14,683 nt of DNA, taken from NCBI GenBank assembly GCA_016200125.1, contig JACQFK010000537.1:1-14683 (forward strand), written 5' to 3'. Positions 6,336 to 13,400 of the stretch are shown one piece after another. Made by a program: the position numbers and the translations under genes. The notes beneath the pieces are model-generated. The model worked only from the letters and a program-made list of their open reading frames with translations, was not told where the DNA came from and ran no database searches. This DNA is from Planctomycetota bacterium. Its GTDB lineage: Bacteria > Planctomycetota > MHYJ01 > JACPRB01. The first letter of the stretch is position 1, and each line of letters begins with the position of its first letter.

Positions 6336-7487
6336 ATGCTCTCCCCGGACGGCATCGTGGTCAGCTGGAACGAAGGCGCGGAGCGGATCAACGGCTACAC
6401 GGCCGAGGAGATCCTGGGACGCCACTGCTCGGTCCTCTATGTCCCTGAGGATATCGAGGCCGGAAAGCCCGATCAGCTGCTCAGGAAGGCCGCGGACCGT
6501 GGACAGGTCGAAGACGAGGGCTGGCGGCTTCGGAAGGACGGAAGCCGGTTCTGGTCGAACGTCGTGATGACCGCCCTTCGCGATCCGGCGGGCGGGATCG
6601 TCGGCTACTCCAAGGTCACGCGGGACATGACCGAAAAGCGGAAGGCCGAGGAGGAGAAGAGCCGGCTGAACGCGCAGATGCTCCAGGGACAGAAGCTCCA
6701 GGCGATCGGCCAGCTCTCGGCGGGCATGGCGCATGAGATCAACAACCCCGTCGGGTACATCCTCTCCAATCTGAACACGATGGAGGAGTACTGCCGCGAC
6801 CTCGGGCGCCTGCTGAACTGCGCCCTGAAGGCCGCCCGGATCCAGGAGGAGGGGAAGGATCCCTCGGAGACGCTCGGCGAACTCCGGTCCCTCGCCAAGG
6901 AAATCCGCGCCGAGGAAGTCGTGGGGGATCTGACCGAGGTCGTTTCGGACTGCAAGCTGGGCGGAGAGCGGATCCGGGACATCGTCCGGAGCCTTCGGGA
7001 ATTCTCCCATGTCGACGAACGGGAGCTCAAGGCCACCGACCTGAACAAGTGTCTCGAGGACTCCCTCCGGATCTGCTGGAATGAGATCAAGTACAAGGCG
7101 GAGGTGGTCAAGGACTACGGCGAGCTGCCCCCGCTTCCCTGCTATCCGCAGCGGCTGGGTCAGGTCTTCATCAACCTCCTGGTCAACGCGGGTCAGGCCA
7201 TCGAGAAGCGGGGGAAGATCTTCCTGACCACCCGGAGGGAGGGCGACGAGGTCGTGATCACGGTCCGGGACACCGGACGGGGCATCGAGCCCGAAAACCT
7301 GAGGAAGATCTTCGAGCCGTTCTTCACGACCAAGACCGTCGGTTCCGGGACGGGCCTGGGCCTCCACGTGGCCTACAAGATCATCATCGCGCACGGAGGA
7401 ACGATCGAAGTCCAGTCGAGAATGGACGAGGGTACGGAGTTCACCATCCGACTGCCCCTGTCGGGGCCGAGAGGAGGGAAGCCCTAG
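6336..7487 (+). CDS. PAS histidine kinase, C-terminal part downstream of in-frame TAG
   Basis: Continues the frame of the preceding entry. It holds most of a PAS domain ([54 protein letters not shown]), then a coiled-coil linker. The dimerisation helix with the phospho-histidine is [19 protein letters not shown] (His at 6732-6734). The ATPase domain has N-box [17 protein letters not shown]1 [22 protein letters not shown] and G2 [18 protein letters not shown]. All catalytic motifs are intact and there is no membrane segment. The first ATG (6336) has no SD, and starting there would drop the first strand of the PAS fold, so independent translation is unlikely. More likely this is the second half of a 695-codon gene (5400-7487) that is newly broken, misread in sequencing, or expressed by read-through. 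HEINNP is the form seen in soluble PAS kinases of the NtrB/AtoS type. Confidence 0.8.
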   Translation: MLSPDGIVVSWNEGAERINGYTAEEILGRHCSVLYVPEDIEAGKPDQLLRKAADRGQVEDEGWRLRKDGSRFWSNVVMTALRDPAGGIVGYSKVTRDMTEKRKAEEEKSRLNAQMLQGQKLQAIGQLSAGMAHEINNPVGYILSNLNTMEEYCRDLGRLLNCALKAARIQEEGKDPSETLGELRSLAKEIRAEEVVGDLTEVVSDCKLGGERIRDIVRSLREFSHVDERELKATDLNKCLEDSLRICWNEIKYKAEVVKDYGELPPLPCYPQRLGQVFINLLVNAGQAIEKRGKIFLTTRREGDEVVITVRDTGRGIEPENLRKIFEPFFTTKTVGSGTGLGLHVAYKIIIAHGGTIEVQSRMDEGTEFTIRLPLSGPRGGKP

Positions 7488-7499
7488 ACCAGACGGAAG

Positions 7500-7515
7500 T
7501 TCCGGTCGGCCGGAA
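7500..7515 (+). other. intergenic stem-loop
   Basis: TTCCGG-TCGG-CCGGAA, a perfect 6-bp stem with a 4-base loop, in the 57-base gap after the kinase and 29 bases before the next start. No T-run follows. It could be a processing or stability element. Confidence 0.3.
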
Positions 7516-7544
7516 GGGTCGCCCGGCGGAAATAGGAGGACGTC

Positions 7545-8000
7545 ATGAGCAATGCCAAGCTCGCCCCAGTCCCCCAGGAAGACCTCACCCAGTGGCACAC
7601 GGTCCTGATCGTCGACGACGATCTCCAGACTCTGGCCGCCCTCAGGCGCCTGCTCGAACGCGAACCCTACGACGTCGTGACGACGGACCGCCCCGGCCTC
7701 GCGCTGGAGTGGATGTCCCGAAAGAACGTCAGCCTCGTGGTCAGCGATCAGCGGATGCCGGAAATGGACGGCGACCTTTTCCTGGAGGAGGTCTGGAAGA
7801 AGGCGCCCCACACGCTGCGGATCCTCCTGACGGCCTATCCGGAAAGCGTCCGGGCCATCCCCGAGTCGCGCCGGTCGCTCCTGAAGGTGATGTCCAAGCC
7901 CTGGAACGACGAGGAGCTGAAGCGGGCCCTCCGGAGCATGCTCCGGGGCCGGGAATCCGCCCTGGAGCGGGAGCCCTGGTCGGACCTGCCGCGCGCCTGA
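7545..8000 (+). CDS. single-domain response regulator (HupR-like receiver)
   Basis: A 151-residue stand-alone receiver. All catalytic residues are present: VDDD (Asp24/25), VSDQRMPEMDG (Asp68), ILLTAYP (Thr96) and MSKPW (Lys118). The variant acceptor motif DQRMP and the KPW after the Lys place it with receivers of the HupR/RpfG type. Here, though, no effector follows, only about 25 charged residues. Asp, Thr and Lys fall at exactly the same residue numbers as in the kinase receiver at 5400 and the receiver at 8474, pointing to recent duplication. The ATG follows AGGAGG. It lies just after the kinase gene and is a plausible direct partner, either as phosphate carrier or sink. Confidence 0.85.
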   Translation: MSNAKLAPVPQEDLTQWHTVLIVDDDLQTLAALRRLLEREPYDVVTTDRPGLALEWMSRKNVSLVVSDQRMPEMDGDLFLEEVWKKAPHTLRILLTAYPESVRAIPESRRSLLKVMSKPWNDEELKRALRSMLRGRESALEREPWSDLPRA

Positions 8001-8010
8001 GGGAGGCCTT

Positions 8011-8442
8011 ATGAAACGCTCTCTTCCGGGAAATGGTCCCCCCGCGCGGATCCTGTGTGTCGACGACGATCCCCAGGTCTTGAGATCCCTGGACCGGGAC
8101 CTCACCCGGCATGGATACGAGGTCCTCACCGCCGGATCCGCCCGCCAGGCGCTCGAGAGCGTCTCCCGGTTCCGGCCCTCGCTCGCCCTCGTGGACATCA
8201 TGATGCCCGGCATGGACGGCCTGGAGCTCGCCGACAAGCTCTCGCATCGGAAGTCCGGCGCGATTCCGGTCGTCCTGCTCACCGCCCTCGATTCGGAGGA
8301 GACGGTGTATCAGGGATTCTCCCGGGGCGCCCGGTACCTTATCCACAAGACCCGCGAGGCCGACAAGCTTCTGGACGTGGTCGATTTCTTCGTCGGCGAT
8401 CTCTCGGACGAGGAGCGCGAGGCTCTGAAAACAAAGCTCTAG
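8011..8442 (+). CDS. single-domain response regulator with conserved helical tail
   Basis: A 143-residue stand-alone receiver of the common MPGMDG type. Its residues are VDDD (Asp18/19), LVDIMMPGMDG (Asp62), LLTAL (Thr91) and IHK (Lys113). The proline that normally follows the Lys is replaced by Thr. After the domain comes VDFFVGDLSDEEREALKTKL, a tail similar to those closing the tandem-receiver proteins at 4591 and 9413. It therefore looks like the second half of such a protein standing alone. SD GGGAGG precedes the ATG, 10 bases after the previous stop, so the two are surely cotranscribed. There is no output domain. Confidence 0.85.
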   Translation: MKRSLPGNGPPARILCVDDDPQVLRSLDRDLTRHGYEVLTAGSARQALESVSRFRPSLALVDIMMPGMDGLELADKLSHRKSGAIPVVLLTALDSEETVYQGFSRGARYLIHKTREADKLLDVVDFFVGDLSDEEREALKTKL

Positions 8443-8473
8443 CCCTCCGGGGGGCCGAAGGAAGGGGTGCTGC

Positions 8474-8950
8474 ATGATGGCGCCGTCCGAGAAGGGACCG
8501 GAGCCTGTCCGACCCGACTGCGAGCACGCGGTTCTCTGCGTCGACGACGAGCCCGCCGTGCTGGCCGCCCTCCGGCGGACGCTCCGGCGGGAGCCCTATG
8601 AGCTCGTCATGGCCCGAAGCCCGCTTGAAGCCCTCGAATGGGCGAAGTCCCGGCAGTTCAGCGTGGTCATCAGCGACGAGCGCATGCCGGGGCTGTCCGG
8701 CACGGAGATGCTCCGGACGATTCGCGAGAGCTCGCCGGAGACCCTGGGCATCCTGCTGACCGGATACCCCGAAGGCATCACCCGGTCGATCGGGTACGGG
8801 AAAATGATCCGCTGGCTGTTCGTCAAACCCTGGGACGACCTGCAGATGATCCGGACGATCCGCCGGCTGCTCCAGGAACGGGAATCGGGCCGGAGCTCCG
8901 GCCGGGATCCGGACGGGATGTGGGGGACTGATCTGGGAGGCGAAGCATGA
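8474..8950 (+). CDS. single-domain response regulator (HupR-like receiver)
   Basis: A 158-residue stand-alone receiver with complete chemistry: VDDE (Asp24/25), ISDERMPGLSG (Asp68), ILLTGYP (Thr96) and FVKPW (Lys118). The segment REPYELVMARSPLEALEWA is shared in form with the receivers at 5400, 7545, 8947 and 10230. The C-terminal 25 residues are Gly/Arg/Asp-rich and probably disordered. Two ATGs occur in a row; the first, at 8474, is taken, with GAAGGAAGG as SD. Its TGA overlaps the next ATG by the ATGA sequence, so the two genes are translationally coupled. No effector domain is present. Confidence 0.85.
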   Translation: MMAPSEKGPEPVRPDCEHAVLCVDDEPAVLAALRRTLRREPYELVMARSPLEALEWAKSRQFSVVISDERMPGLSGTEMLRTIRESSPETLGILLTGYPEGITRSIGYGKMIRWLFVKPWDDLQMIRTIRRLLQERESGRSSGRDPDGMWGTDLGGEA

Positions 8951-9366
8951 ACCGGACGATCGAGCGGCACCTGGTGGTCAGCGTCGATGACGAGCCCGCC
9001 ATCCTCTCCGCGCTCCGTCGATGTCTCCGCGCCGAACCCTACGAGCTTCTCACGACGGAGAGCCCCGAGGTCGCCCTCCGCTGGGCGGAGAGCAGGGACA
9101 TCAGCCTCATCATCACCGATCAGCGGATGCCCGGGATCAAGGGGACCGAGCTCCTTGAAGCGGTCTCGAGACGCTCGCCGTCCACGGCGCGCATCATCCT
9201 CACGGCCTATCCGGGAACCACCTACGCCGTGCCGGGGGTTCGGCGCCGGATGGAGTGCCTCATCGGCAAGCCCTGGGACAGCGGGATGCTGCGGCGGACG
9301 ATCCGCCAGCTGCTCCACGACCGGGAGCTGGACTTCCAGCAGGAGGAGGAGGCCAGGCAGGCCTGA
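8947..9366 (+). CDS. single-domain response regulator (HupR-like receiver)
   Basis: A 139-residue stand-alone receiver: VDDE (Asp14/15), IITDQRMPGIKG (Asp58), IILTAYP (Thr86) and IGKPW (Lys108). It is the closest in form to its neighbour at 8474 but lacks the 10-residue N-terminal extension. The tail is a short acidic helix (FQQEEEARQA). It begins inside the previous stop codon (ATGA) with GGAGG upstream, so equal amounts of both proteins are likely. A coupled pair of near-identical receivers suggests competition for, or sequential transfer from, one kinase. Confidence 0.85.
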   Translation: MNRTIERHLVVSVDDEPAILSALRRCLRAEPYELLTTESPEVALRWAESRDISLIITDQRMPGIKGTELLEAVSRRSPSTARIILTAYPGTTYAVPGVRRRMECLIGKPWDSGMLRRTIRQLLHDRELDFQQEEEARQA

Positions 9367-9412
9367 ACCGCGACTTTGGTCGGGAAATATCGTACATGAG
9401 GAGGGAGAGACC

Positions 9413-10210
9413 ATGAACCAGAATCCGCCCGTCATCCTTCAGGCCGACCGGAGGCTGGGAGAGACCCGGCCGTTCCGCACCGAACTGCGCCGCCGCGGCG
9501 CGCGCGTCACGATGGCCGAGTCTCCCGAAAACGCCCTCGCGATCGCGCGGGCCTGCGCCCCCGACGTGATCGTGCTGGACGATGATCTGGGCAACGGCCC
9601 GTCCGCCGATCTCGCGGAGGAACTCCAGTCCGCCTATCCGGACGCCGAGATGATCCTGCTCTCGTCCAGGCCCGAGCACCTCAACCGGGGCATCGGGAGG
9701 GGCCTGCTCTACCACGGGCTCCGCCCGCTGGCTCCGTCCACCCTGATCGAGCTCGTGTCTTCAGCCCTCGAGGGACGGCTTCAGACCCCGCCCAGCGCCC
9801 CGGAATCCTCGCCGATGATTCTCTGCGTCGATGATGACCGCCGGATGCTGGATGCCGTGTCGAGGCTGCTCCGCCGCCACGGGTACCGCGTGTCGACCTT
9901 CGCCGATCCCCTGCGCGTGCTGAACTCGATCCCGGACATCGGGCCCGATCTGGCGCTGATCGACGTCCTGATGCCGGATCTGGACGGGCGGAACCTGTCT
10001 CGCCAGATCCGCGACCGGTATCGCGGCCTCTTCCCGATCGTCATGCACAGCGCCCACGCGTCCGACGCCGAACGGGTCGCCGGATTCCGCTCGGGGGCGG
10101 ACTACTTTCTCCCGAAACCCTCCGAACCTCACCAGATCCTGGACGTCATCGATTACTATGCGGATCGGCTGGATCCGGAAGAGCGGACTTTTCTGGAGTC
10201 TCGCCTGTGA
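9413..10210 (+). CDS. tandem receiver protein (degenerate REC + canonical REC)
   Basis: A 265-residue paralogue of the protein at 4591. The N-terminal receiver (about 5-122) keeps the acceptor-type Asp56 (VIVLDDD) but has lost the usual acidic pair (ILQADRR) and the Lys (LRPLA). A Ser remains after strand 4 (ILLSS). The C-terminal receiver (about 134-250) is complete: VDDD (Asp140/141), LIDVLMPDLDG (Asp184), MHSAH (Ser213) and LPKP (Lys235). It closes with IDYYADRLDPEERTFLESRL, the shared tail. The frame is open further upstream, but the ATG at 9413 is chosen because GAGGAGGGAGAGACC precedes it and the upstream part overlaps the preceding receiver gene. Two copies of this unusual two-receiver design in one cluster argue for a specific role, perhaps bridging two kinases. 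Confidence 0.85.
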   Translation: MNQNPPVILQADRRLGETRPFRTELRRRGARVTMAESPENALAIARACAPDVIVLDDDLGNGPSADLAEELQSAYPDAEMILLSSRPEHLNRGIGRGLLYHGLRPLAPSTLIELVSSALEGRLQTPPSAPESSPMILCVDDDRRMLDAVSRLLRRHGYRVSTFADPLRVLNSIPDIGPDLALIDVLMPDLDGRNLSRQIRDRYRGLFPIVMHSAHASDAERVAGFRSGADYFLPKPSEPHQILDVIDYYADRLDPEERTFLESRL

Positions 10211-10229
10211 GGGATCGGGAGGACGTCTC

Positions 10230-11360
10230 ATGGAAGCGGTCCTGTCTTCCCGAGCGAGGTCAGGTACGACGATGACGGCACTCCAACCGGTCGTGATCTG
10301 CATCGACGACGATCCCCCCGTGCTCGCGGCCGTCCGGCGGCTCCTGAGGAAGGAACCTTTCGAGCTGATCACCACCGTCGATCCGGTCAAGGTGCTCGAA
10401 CTCCTGTCCACGCGCGAGGTGAACCTGATCATCGCCGACCAGCGGATGCCGTCGATGCTCGGGACCGACCTGCTCAAGACGGTCCGCCAGCGCTCTCCCA
10501 AGACCGCCTGCGTGATCCTTACGGGCCACGCCGACCTGAGCGACATCGCCGGCGCGATGAACGACGGGGCGGTGGATCGCCTGATCCGGAAGCCCTGGGA
10601 CGACGAGGGATTCCGGAGTATTCTCCGGGACCTTCTGCGCCGGAACGGACGGAACGGGACCGCCGCGGAGCCCCCCCGGAAGCAGCCCGCGGACGAGCCG
10701 GTACTCCCCCCGCGGATCATCAAGCGGCTCGCGTGTTCCGGGAAGACCCCTGTGGAAGTCCTCGCGAATGTCGTCACGGGCCTCGAGTCCCTTGGAAATC
10801 CGCCTTCCCGGGTCGCGTTCGTCTTCGACGACCTGCTCAAGCTCTCCGGATCGCTCACCCTCCTCCTCTCCGAGGTCGTCCGCCTGATCGTCCGCTCCGG
10901 AGCCCGCGCCGCCTTCGTCGACGGATCGGGTTCGACCGGCAACTTCCTGGAGCTGGTGGGGGGCAGGCTTCCGATCGTCGTTTACGAAAGCGAGGCGGAA
11001 CTGACCGCAGCCCGGCGGATTCTGATCGTCGAGGATCAGGACGACAGCCTGGAATTCCTCCGCACGCTCATCGAATCGGCGGGTCACTCCTGCGAGGAGG
11101 CGGGGTCAGTCGAGCAGGCCCTCCAGAAGCTCACCGAATCGACCTTCGACCTGGTGCTTCTCGATCTCGTCCTCCCCGATGCCGAAGGCATCGAAGTGGC
11201 CCGCCACATCCTGGAACATCAGTTGAGGATTCCGGTGGTCGCCATTTCCGGTTTCCTCGACCGCTGGACCGGCGACTCCATCACCCAGGCCGGGATCCGG
11301 AAGCAGGTTTCCAAGCCCTACCGGGCCCGGGACATCCTTGATGCCATCAGGGACAGCTAG
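10230..11360 (+). CDS. REC-(STAS-like)-REC response regulator
   Basis: A 376-residue protein with two complete receivers around a middle domain. REC1 (about 20-135) has IDDD (Asp26/27), IIADQRMPSM (Asp70), VILTGH (Thr98) and RKPW (Lys121). The middle (about 160-262) reads like a STAS (anti-sigma-antagonist) fold: a strand RVAFVFDD, then LLKLSGSLTLLLSEVVRLI where SpoIIAA-type proteins have the DSSG helix, then GARAAFVDGS and LVGGRLPIVVYES. REC2 (about 263-376) has VEDQDD, LLDLVLPDAEG (Asp312), AISGF (Ser340) and SKPY (Lys362). The STAS call is from pattern only. If right, the protein would connect receivers to a partner-switching module. The ATG at 10230 has GGGAGG upstream; an ATG at 10272 (GAGGTCAGG upstream) is the alternative. 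Its end overlaps the next gene by 20 bases. Confidence 0.75.
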   Translation: MEAVLSSRARSGTTMTALQPVVICIDDDPPVLAAVRRLLRKEPFELITTVDPVKVLELLSTREVNLIIADQRMPSMLGTDLLKTVRQRSPKTACVILTGHADLSDIAGAMNDGAVDRLIRKPWDDEGFRSILRDLLRRNGRNGTAAEPPRKQPADEPVLPPRIIKRLACSGKTPVEVLANVVTGLESLGNPPSRVAFVFDDLLKLSGSLTLLLSEVVRLIVRSGARAAFVDGSGSTGNFLELVGGRLPIVVYESEAELTAARRILIVEDQDDSLEFLRTLIESAGHSCEEAGSVEQALQKLTESTFDLVLLDLVLPDAEGIEVARHILEHQLRIPVVAISGFLDRWTGDSITQAGIRKQVSKPYRARDILDAIRDS

Positions 11361-13053
11361 GAACGCGGACCCCGCCGCCTCCTCGAGCGCCCGGTTTCCG
11401 GGCCGCTGGGGCGTCGCGCTCGTCGGCGTCCCGCTGCTCGCGGCGGCCTATTTCGTGTCGGGCAAACTGGGGCTGCGGGTGGCCGTGGCCAACGAGAACG
11501 CGACGACCGTCTGGCCGCCCACGGGCATCGCCCTGGCCGCCCTTCTCGTGTTCGGCCTCCGCCTCTGGCCGGGGGTCTTTCTGGGCGCGCTCCTGGTCAA
11601 CCTGACCACCTCGGGCCTCTGGCTCGCCTCCTCCGGCATCGCGCTCGGAAACACGCTCGAGGCGGTCGTCGGCAGCTTCCTGGTCGCCCGCTGCGCGAGG
11701 GGACGGCTCGCCTTCGAGCGCGTCCGCGACGTCTTCGCCTTCGCGCTCCTCGCGCCCGTGCTCAGCACCATGGTGAGCGCGACCCTCGGAGTCGCCAGCC
11801 TCGCGGCGAACGAGGCGGTGCGGTCGGACCACTTCCAGATCTGGCTGACCTGGTGGCTCGGCGATCTGGGCGGCGCGCTCCTCCTCGCCCCCTTCCTCAT
11901 CCTGTGGAGCTCATGGAGGCCTTCGGGCTGGAATGCGGCCCGCGTCCTGGAGGGCATGCTCCTCATCCTCTCGCTGACCGTGCTGAGCGTCGCGGTGTTC
12001 GGAGGCGTGCTGCCCTTCTCCCCGAAGAACTATGCCATCGGCTTTCTCTGCATCCCCATGGTCCTCTGGTCGGCCCTCCGCTTCGGACCCCGCTACACCT
12101 CCGCCGTGATCGTCCTCCTCTCGGCCGTCGCGCTGTGGGGGACGATCCGCCAGTCCGGCTCCTTCCCCCGCGAGACGAAGATCGAGACCTTCGTCTTTCT
12201 CCAGGCGTTCCTGGGAGTCATCTCCATCACCGCCCTTGCGGTGGCGGCGGCGGTGGAGGAGCGGAAGCGGTCGGCCCTGGAACTGGAGGAGCGGCTCCGG
12301 GAGGTGGCCCGCCTGAACATCCGTCTGGACGGCCTCAAGGAGGAAATCGCCGTCTACCATCGTCTGCTCACCCACGACATCACGAACGTCAGCATGGCGC
12401 TGATGGGCCTGCTGGACCGGCTGCTGATACAGGCCGACGGCCCCCTCACGTCCGCCCAGGAAGACCTGCTCCGGCGGCTGAACCGGCAGGTCCTCGAGAT
12501 GAACCGCATGTCCGAAAACGCCCGGACGCTCCTGCGCCTGAGGGAGCAGGGATTTCCGCCGTCCGGACAGCCCGCCGCCCTGCACGAGGTGCTGACCCGG
12601 GCGGTGGGGCACCTGCGGGACCTCCATTTCGACCGTCCCTTCGAGAGCATCGTCGAATGCCCCCCCGACGCGACGCTGGCCGGGATGCCCTTGATCGACA
12701 GCGTCCTGCTCAACCTGCTCGACAACGCGGTGAGGCATAATCCCAAGGGGTCGAAGCCCGAGGTGAAGGCCCGGGTCCTGCCCGCGGGAGACCGCATGAC
12801 CATCGAGATCCGGGGCGGAGTCCCTCCGCCGGGGGAAACCCTCGCCCGGCTGTTCGAAGCCGGCTCGAACGGACACCCCTCCTCCCACGGAATCGGGCTG
12901 ATCCTCGTCCGCGAGATCGTCCAGCGGGCCAGCGGCACGATCGCAGTGCGGACGGTGTCCGAAACCCGGGGAGACGTCCTCGAGGTGACCCTCTCCCTTC
13001 CCTCCTCCCCCGCTGGGAGGTCATTGCCTGACGGATCGTCCCCCCCGGAATAG
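11341..13053 (+). CDS. MASE1-domain membrane histidine kinase
   Basis: A 570-residue membrane sensor. Residues about 20-305 carry around eight hydrophobic segments with MASE1 landmarks: SGKLGLRVAVANENATTVWPP, GIALGNTLEAVVGS, and WLTWWLGDLGGALLLAPF. A helical linker (VEERKRSALELEERLREVARL) leads to a phospho-histidine helix, YHRLLTHDITNVSMALMGLL (His345). The ATPase domain has N-box LLNLLDNAVRHNP and G2 HGIGLILVREIV. The G1 box is odd: IEIRGGVPPPG stands where DNGPG-like residues are expected, so the Asp that contacts adenine is absent. Activity may be weak or altered. The ATG at 11341 lies inside the end of the previous gene with little SD, which suggests translational coupling to the REC-STAS-REC protein and a shared pathway. 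The signal sensed by MASE1 proteins is generally unknown. Confidence 0.85.
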   Translation: MPSGTARNADPAASSSARFPGRWGVALVGVPLLAAAYFVSGKLGLRVAVANENATTVWPPTGIALAALLVFGLRLWPGVFLGALLVNLTTSGLWLASSGIALGNTLEAVVGSFLVARCARGRLAFERVRDVFAFALLAPVLSTMVSATLGVASLAANEAVRSDHFQIWLTWWLGDLGGALLLAPFLILWSSWRPSGWNAARVLEGMLLILSLTVLSVAVFGGVLPFSPKNYAIGFLCIPMVLWSALRFGPRYTSAVIVLLSAVALWGTIRQSGSFPRETKIETFVFLQAFLGVISITALAVAAAVEERKRSALELEERLREVARLNIRLDGLKEEIAVYHRLLTHDITNVSMALMGLLDRLLIQADGPLTSAQEDLLRRLNRQVLEMNRMSENARTLLRLREQGFPPSGQPAALHEVLTRAVGHLRDLHFDRPFESIVECPPDATLAGMPLIDSVLLNLLDNAVRHNPKGSKPEVKARVLPAGDRMTIEIRGGVPPPGETLARLFEAGSNGHPSSHGIGLILVREIVQRASGTIAVRTVSETRGDVLEVTLSLPSSPAGRSLPDGSSPPE

Positions 13054-13055
13054 AA

Positions 13056-13071
13056 GGGGCGGGAAGGCCCC
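13056..13071 (+). terminator. possible weak terminator hairpin after the kinase
   Basis: GGGGC (13056-13060) and GCCCC (13067-13071) pair around GGGAAG, 2 bases after the kinase stop codon. There is no T-run, so it would be at best a weak or factor-dependent end. Confidence 0.25.
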
Positions 13072-13195
13072 AGTCGAATGGCTTGCCATGAGCCAGCGCA
13101 GTCCCGAGCGAAGCGAGGAACTGCGCGAGTCGAATGGCTTGCCATGAGCCAGCGCAGTCCCGAGCGAAGCGAGGAACTGCGCGAGTCGAATGGCT
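13072..13195. repeat. 56-bp tandem repeat, two copies plus a fragment
   Basis: Identical 56-base units occupy 13072-13127 and 13128-13183, followed by the first 12 bases of a third (13184-13195). Each unit holds two dyads: ATGGC-TT-GCCAT, and GCGCAGT paired with ACTGCGC around a purine-rich middle (CCCGAGCGAAGCGAGGA). The combination of hairpins, an intergenic place and perfect copies resembles REP-like or hairpin interspersed elements. It sits exactly where gene direction converges. Confidence 0.85.
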
Positions 13196-13239
13196 GGGAG
13201 CCTTGGACAGTCTTAGAACTTTCTGCCTCGCTCCGCCAC

Positions 13240-13265
13240 CCGGCTTCTCCCTCGAGAAGATCCGG
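13240..13265. terminator. hairpin between convergent transcription units
   Basis: CTTCTC-CCTC-GAGAAG (13244-13259) is a perfect 6-bp stem, extended by CCGG on both sides (13240-13243 and 13262-13265) with an AT bulge. It lies between the plus-strand kinase and the end of the minus-strand small-gene operon. No T-run is present on either side, so termination is only a possibility. Confidence 0.3.
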
Positions 13266-13287
13266 AAACTCACTGGATGAGACAATG

Positions 13288-13377
13288 TTAGAATCCGTTC
13301 GCTCCCATTCCTTTCTCGGTCAGGTGTTCGGGCTTCGCCTCGCCCATCGTCGTGTCGCCCATGTTGGTGTCGCTCAT
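13288..13377 (-). CDS. 29-residue small protein
   Basis: A short gene with a clear start: AAGGAG lies 6 bases before the ATG at 13377-13375, and TAA ends it at 13290-13288. The product, MSDTNMGDTTMGEAKPEHLT then EKGMGANGF, is rich in Met and Gly and hydrophilic, without a membrane segment or recognisable fold. It starts 23 bases after the stop of the gene at 13401-13712, so it would be the last gene of the minus-strand operon. The repeated MGDT/MGEA pattern is unusual. It may be a real micro-protein or a chance frame after a good SD. Confidence 0.45.
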   Translation of the reverse strand: MSDTNMGDTTMGEAKPEHLTEKGMGANGF

Positions 13378-13400
13378 CGCAATCTCCTTACCAGTCCTGG

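Noticed and set aside
5277..8282. A 1001-codon open frame on the minus strand
   Set aside because: It is antisense to the kinase and receivers, has no SD or recognisable domain, and its Arg/Gly/Asp/Pro-rich composition is typical of a GC-rich shadow frame.
13072..13195. CRISPR array
   Set aside because: The units are directly adjacent with no unique spacers, only two full copies exist, and no cas gene is present.
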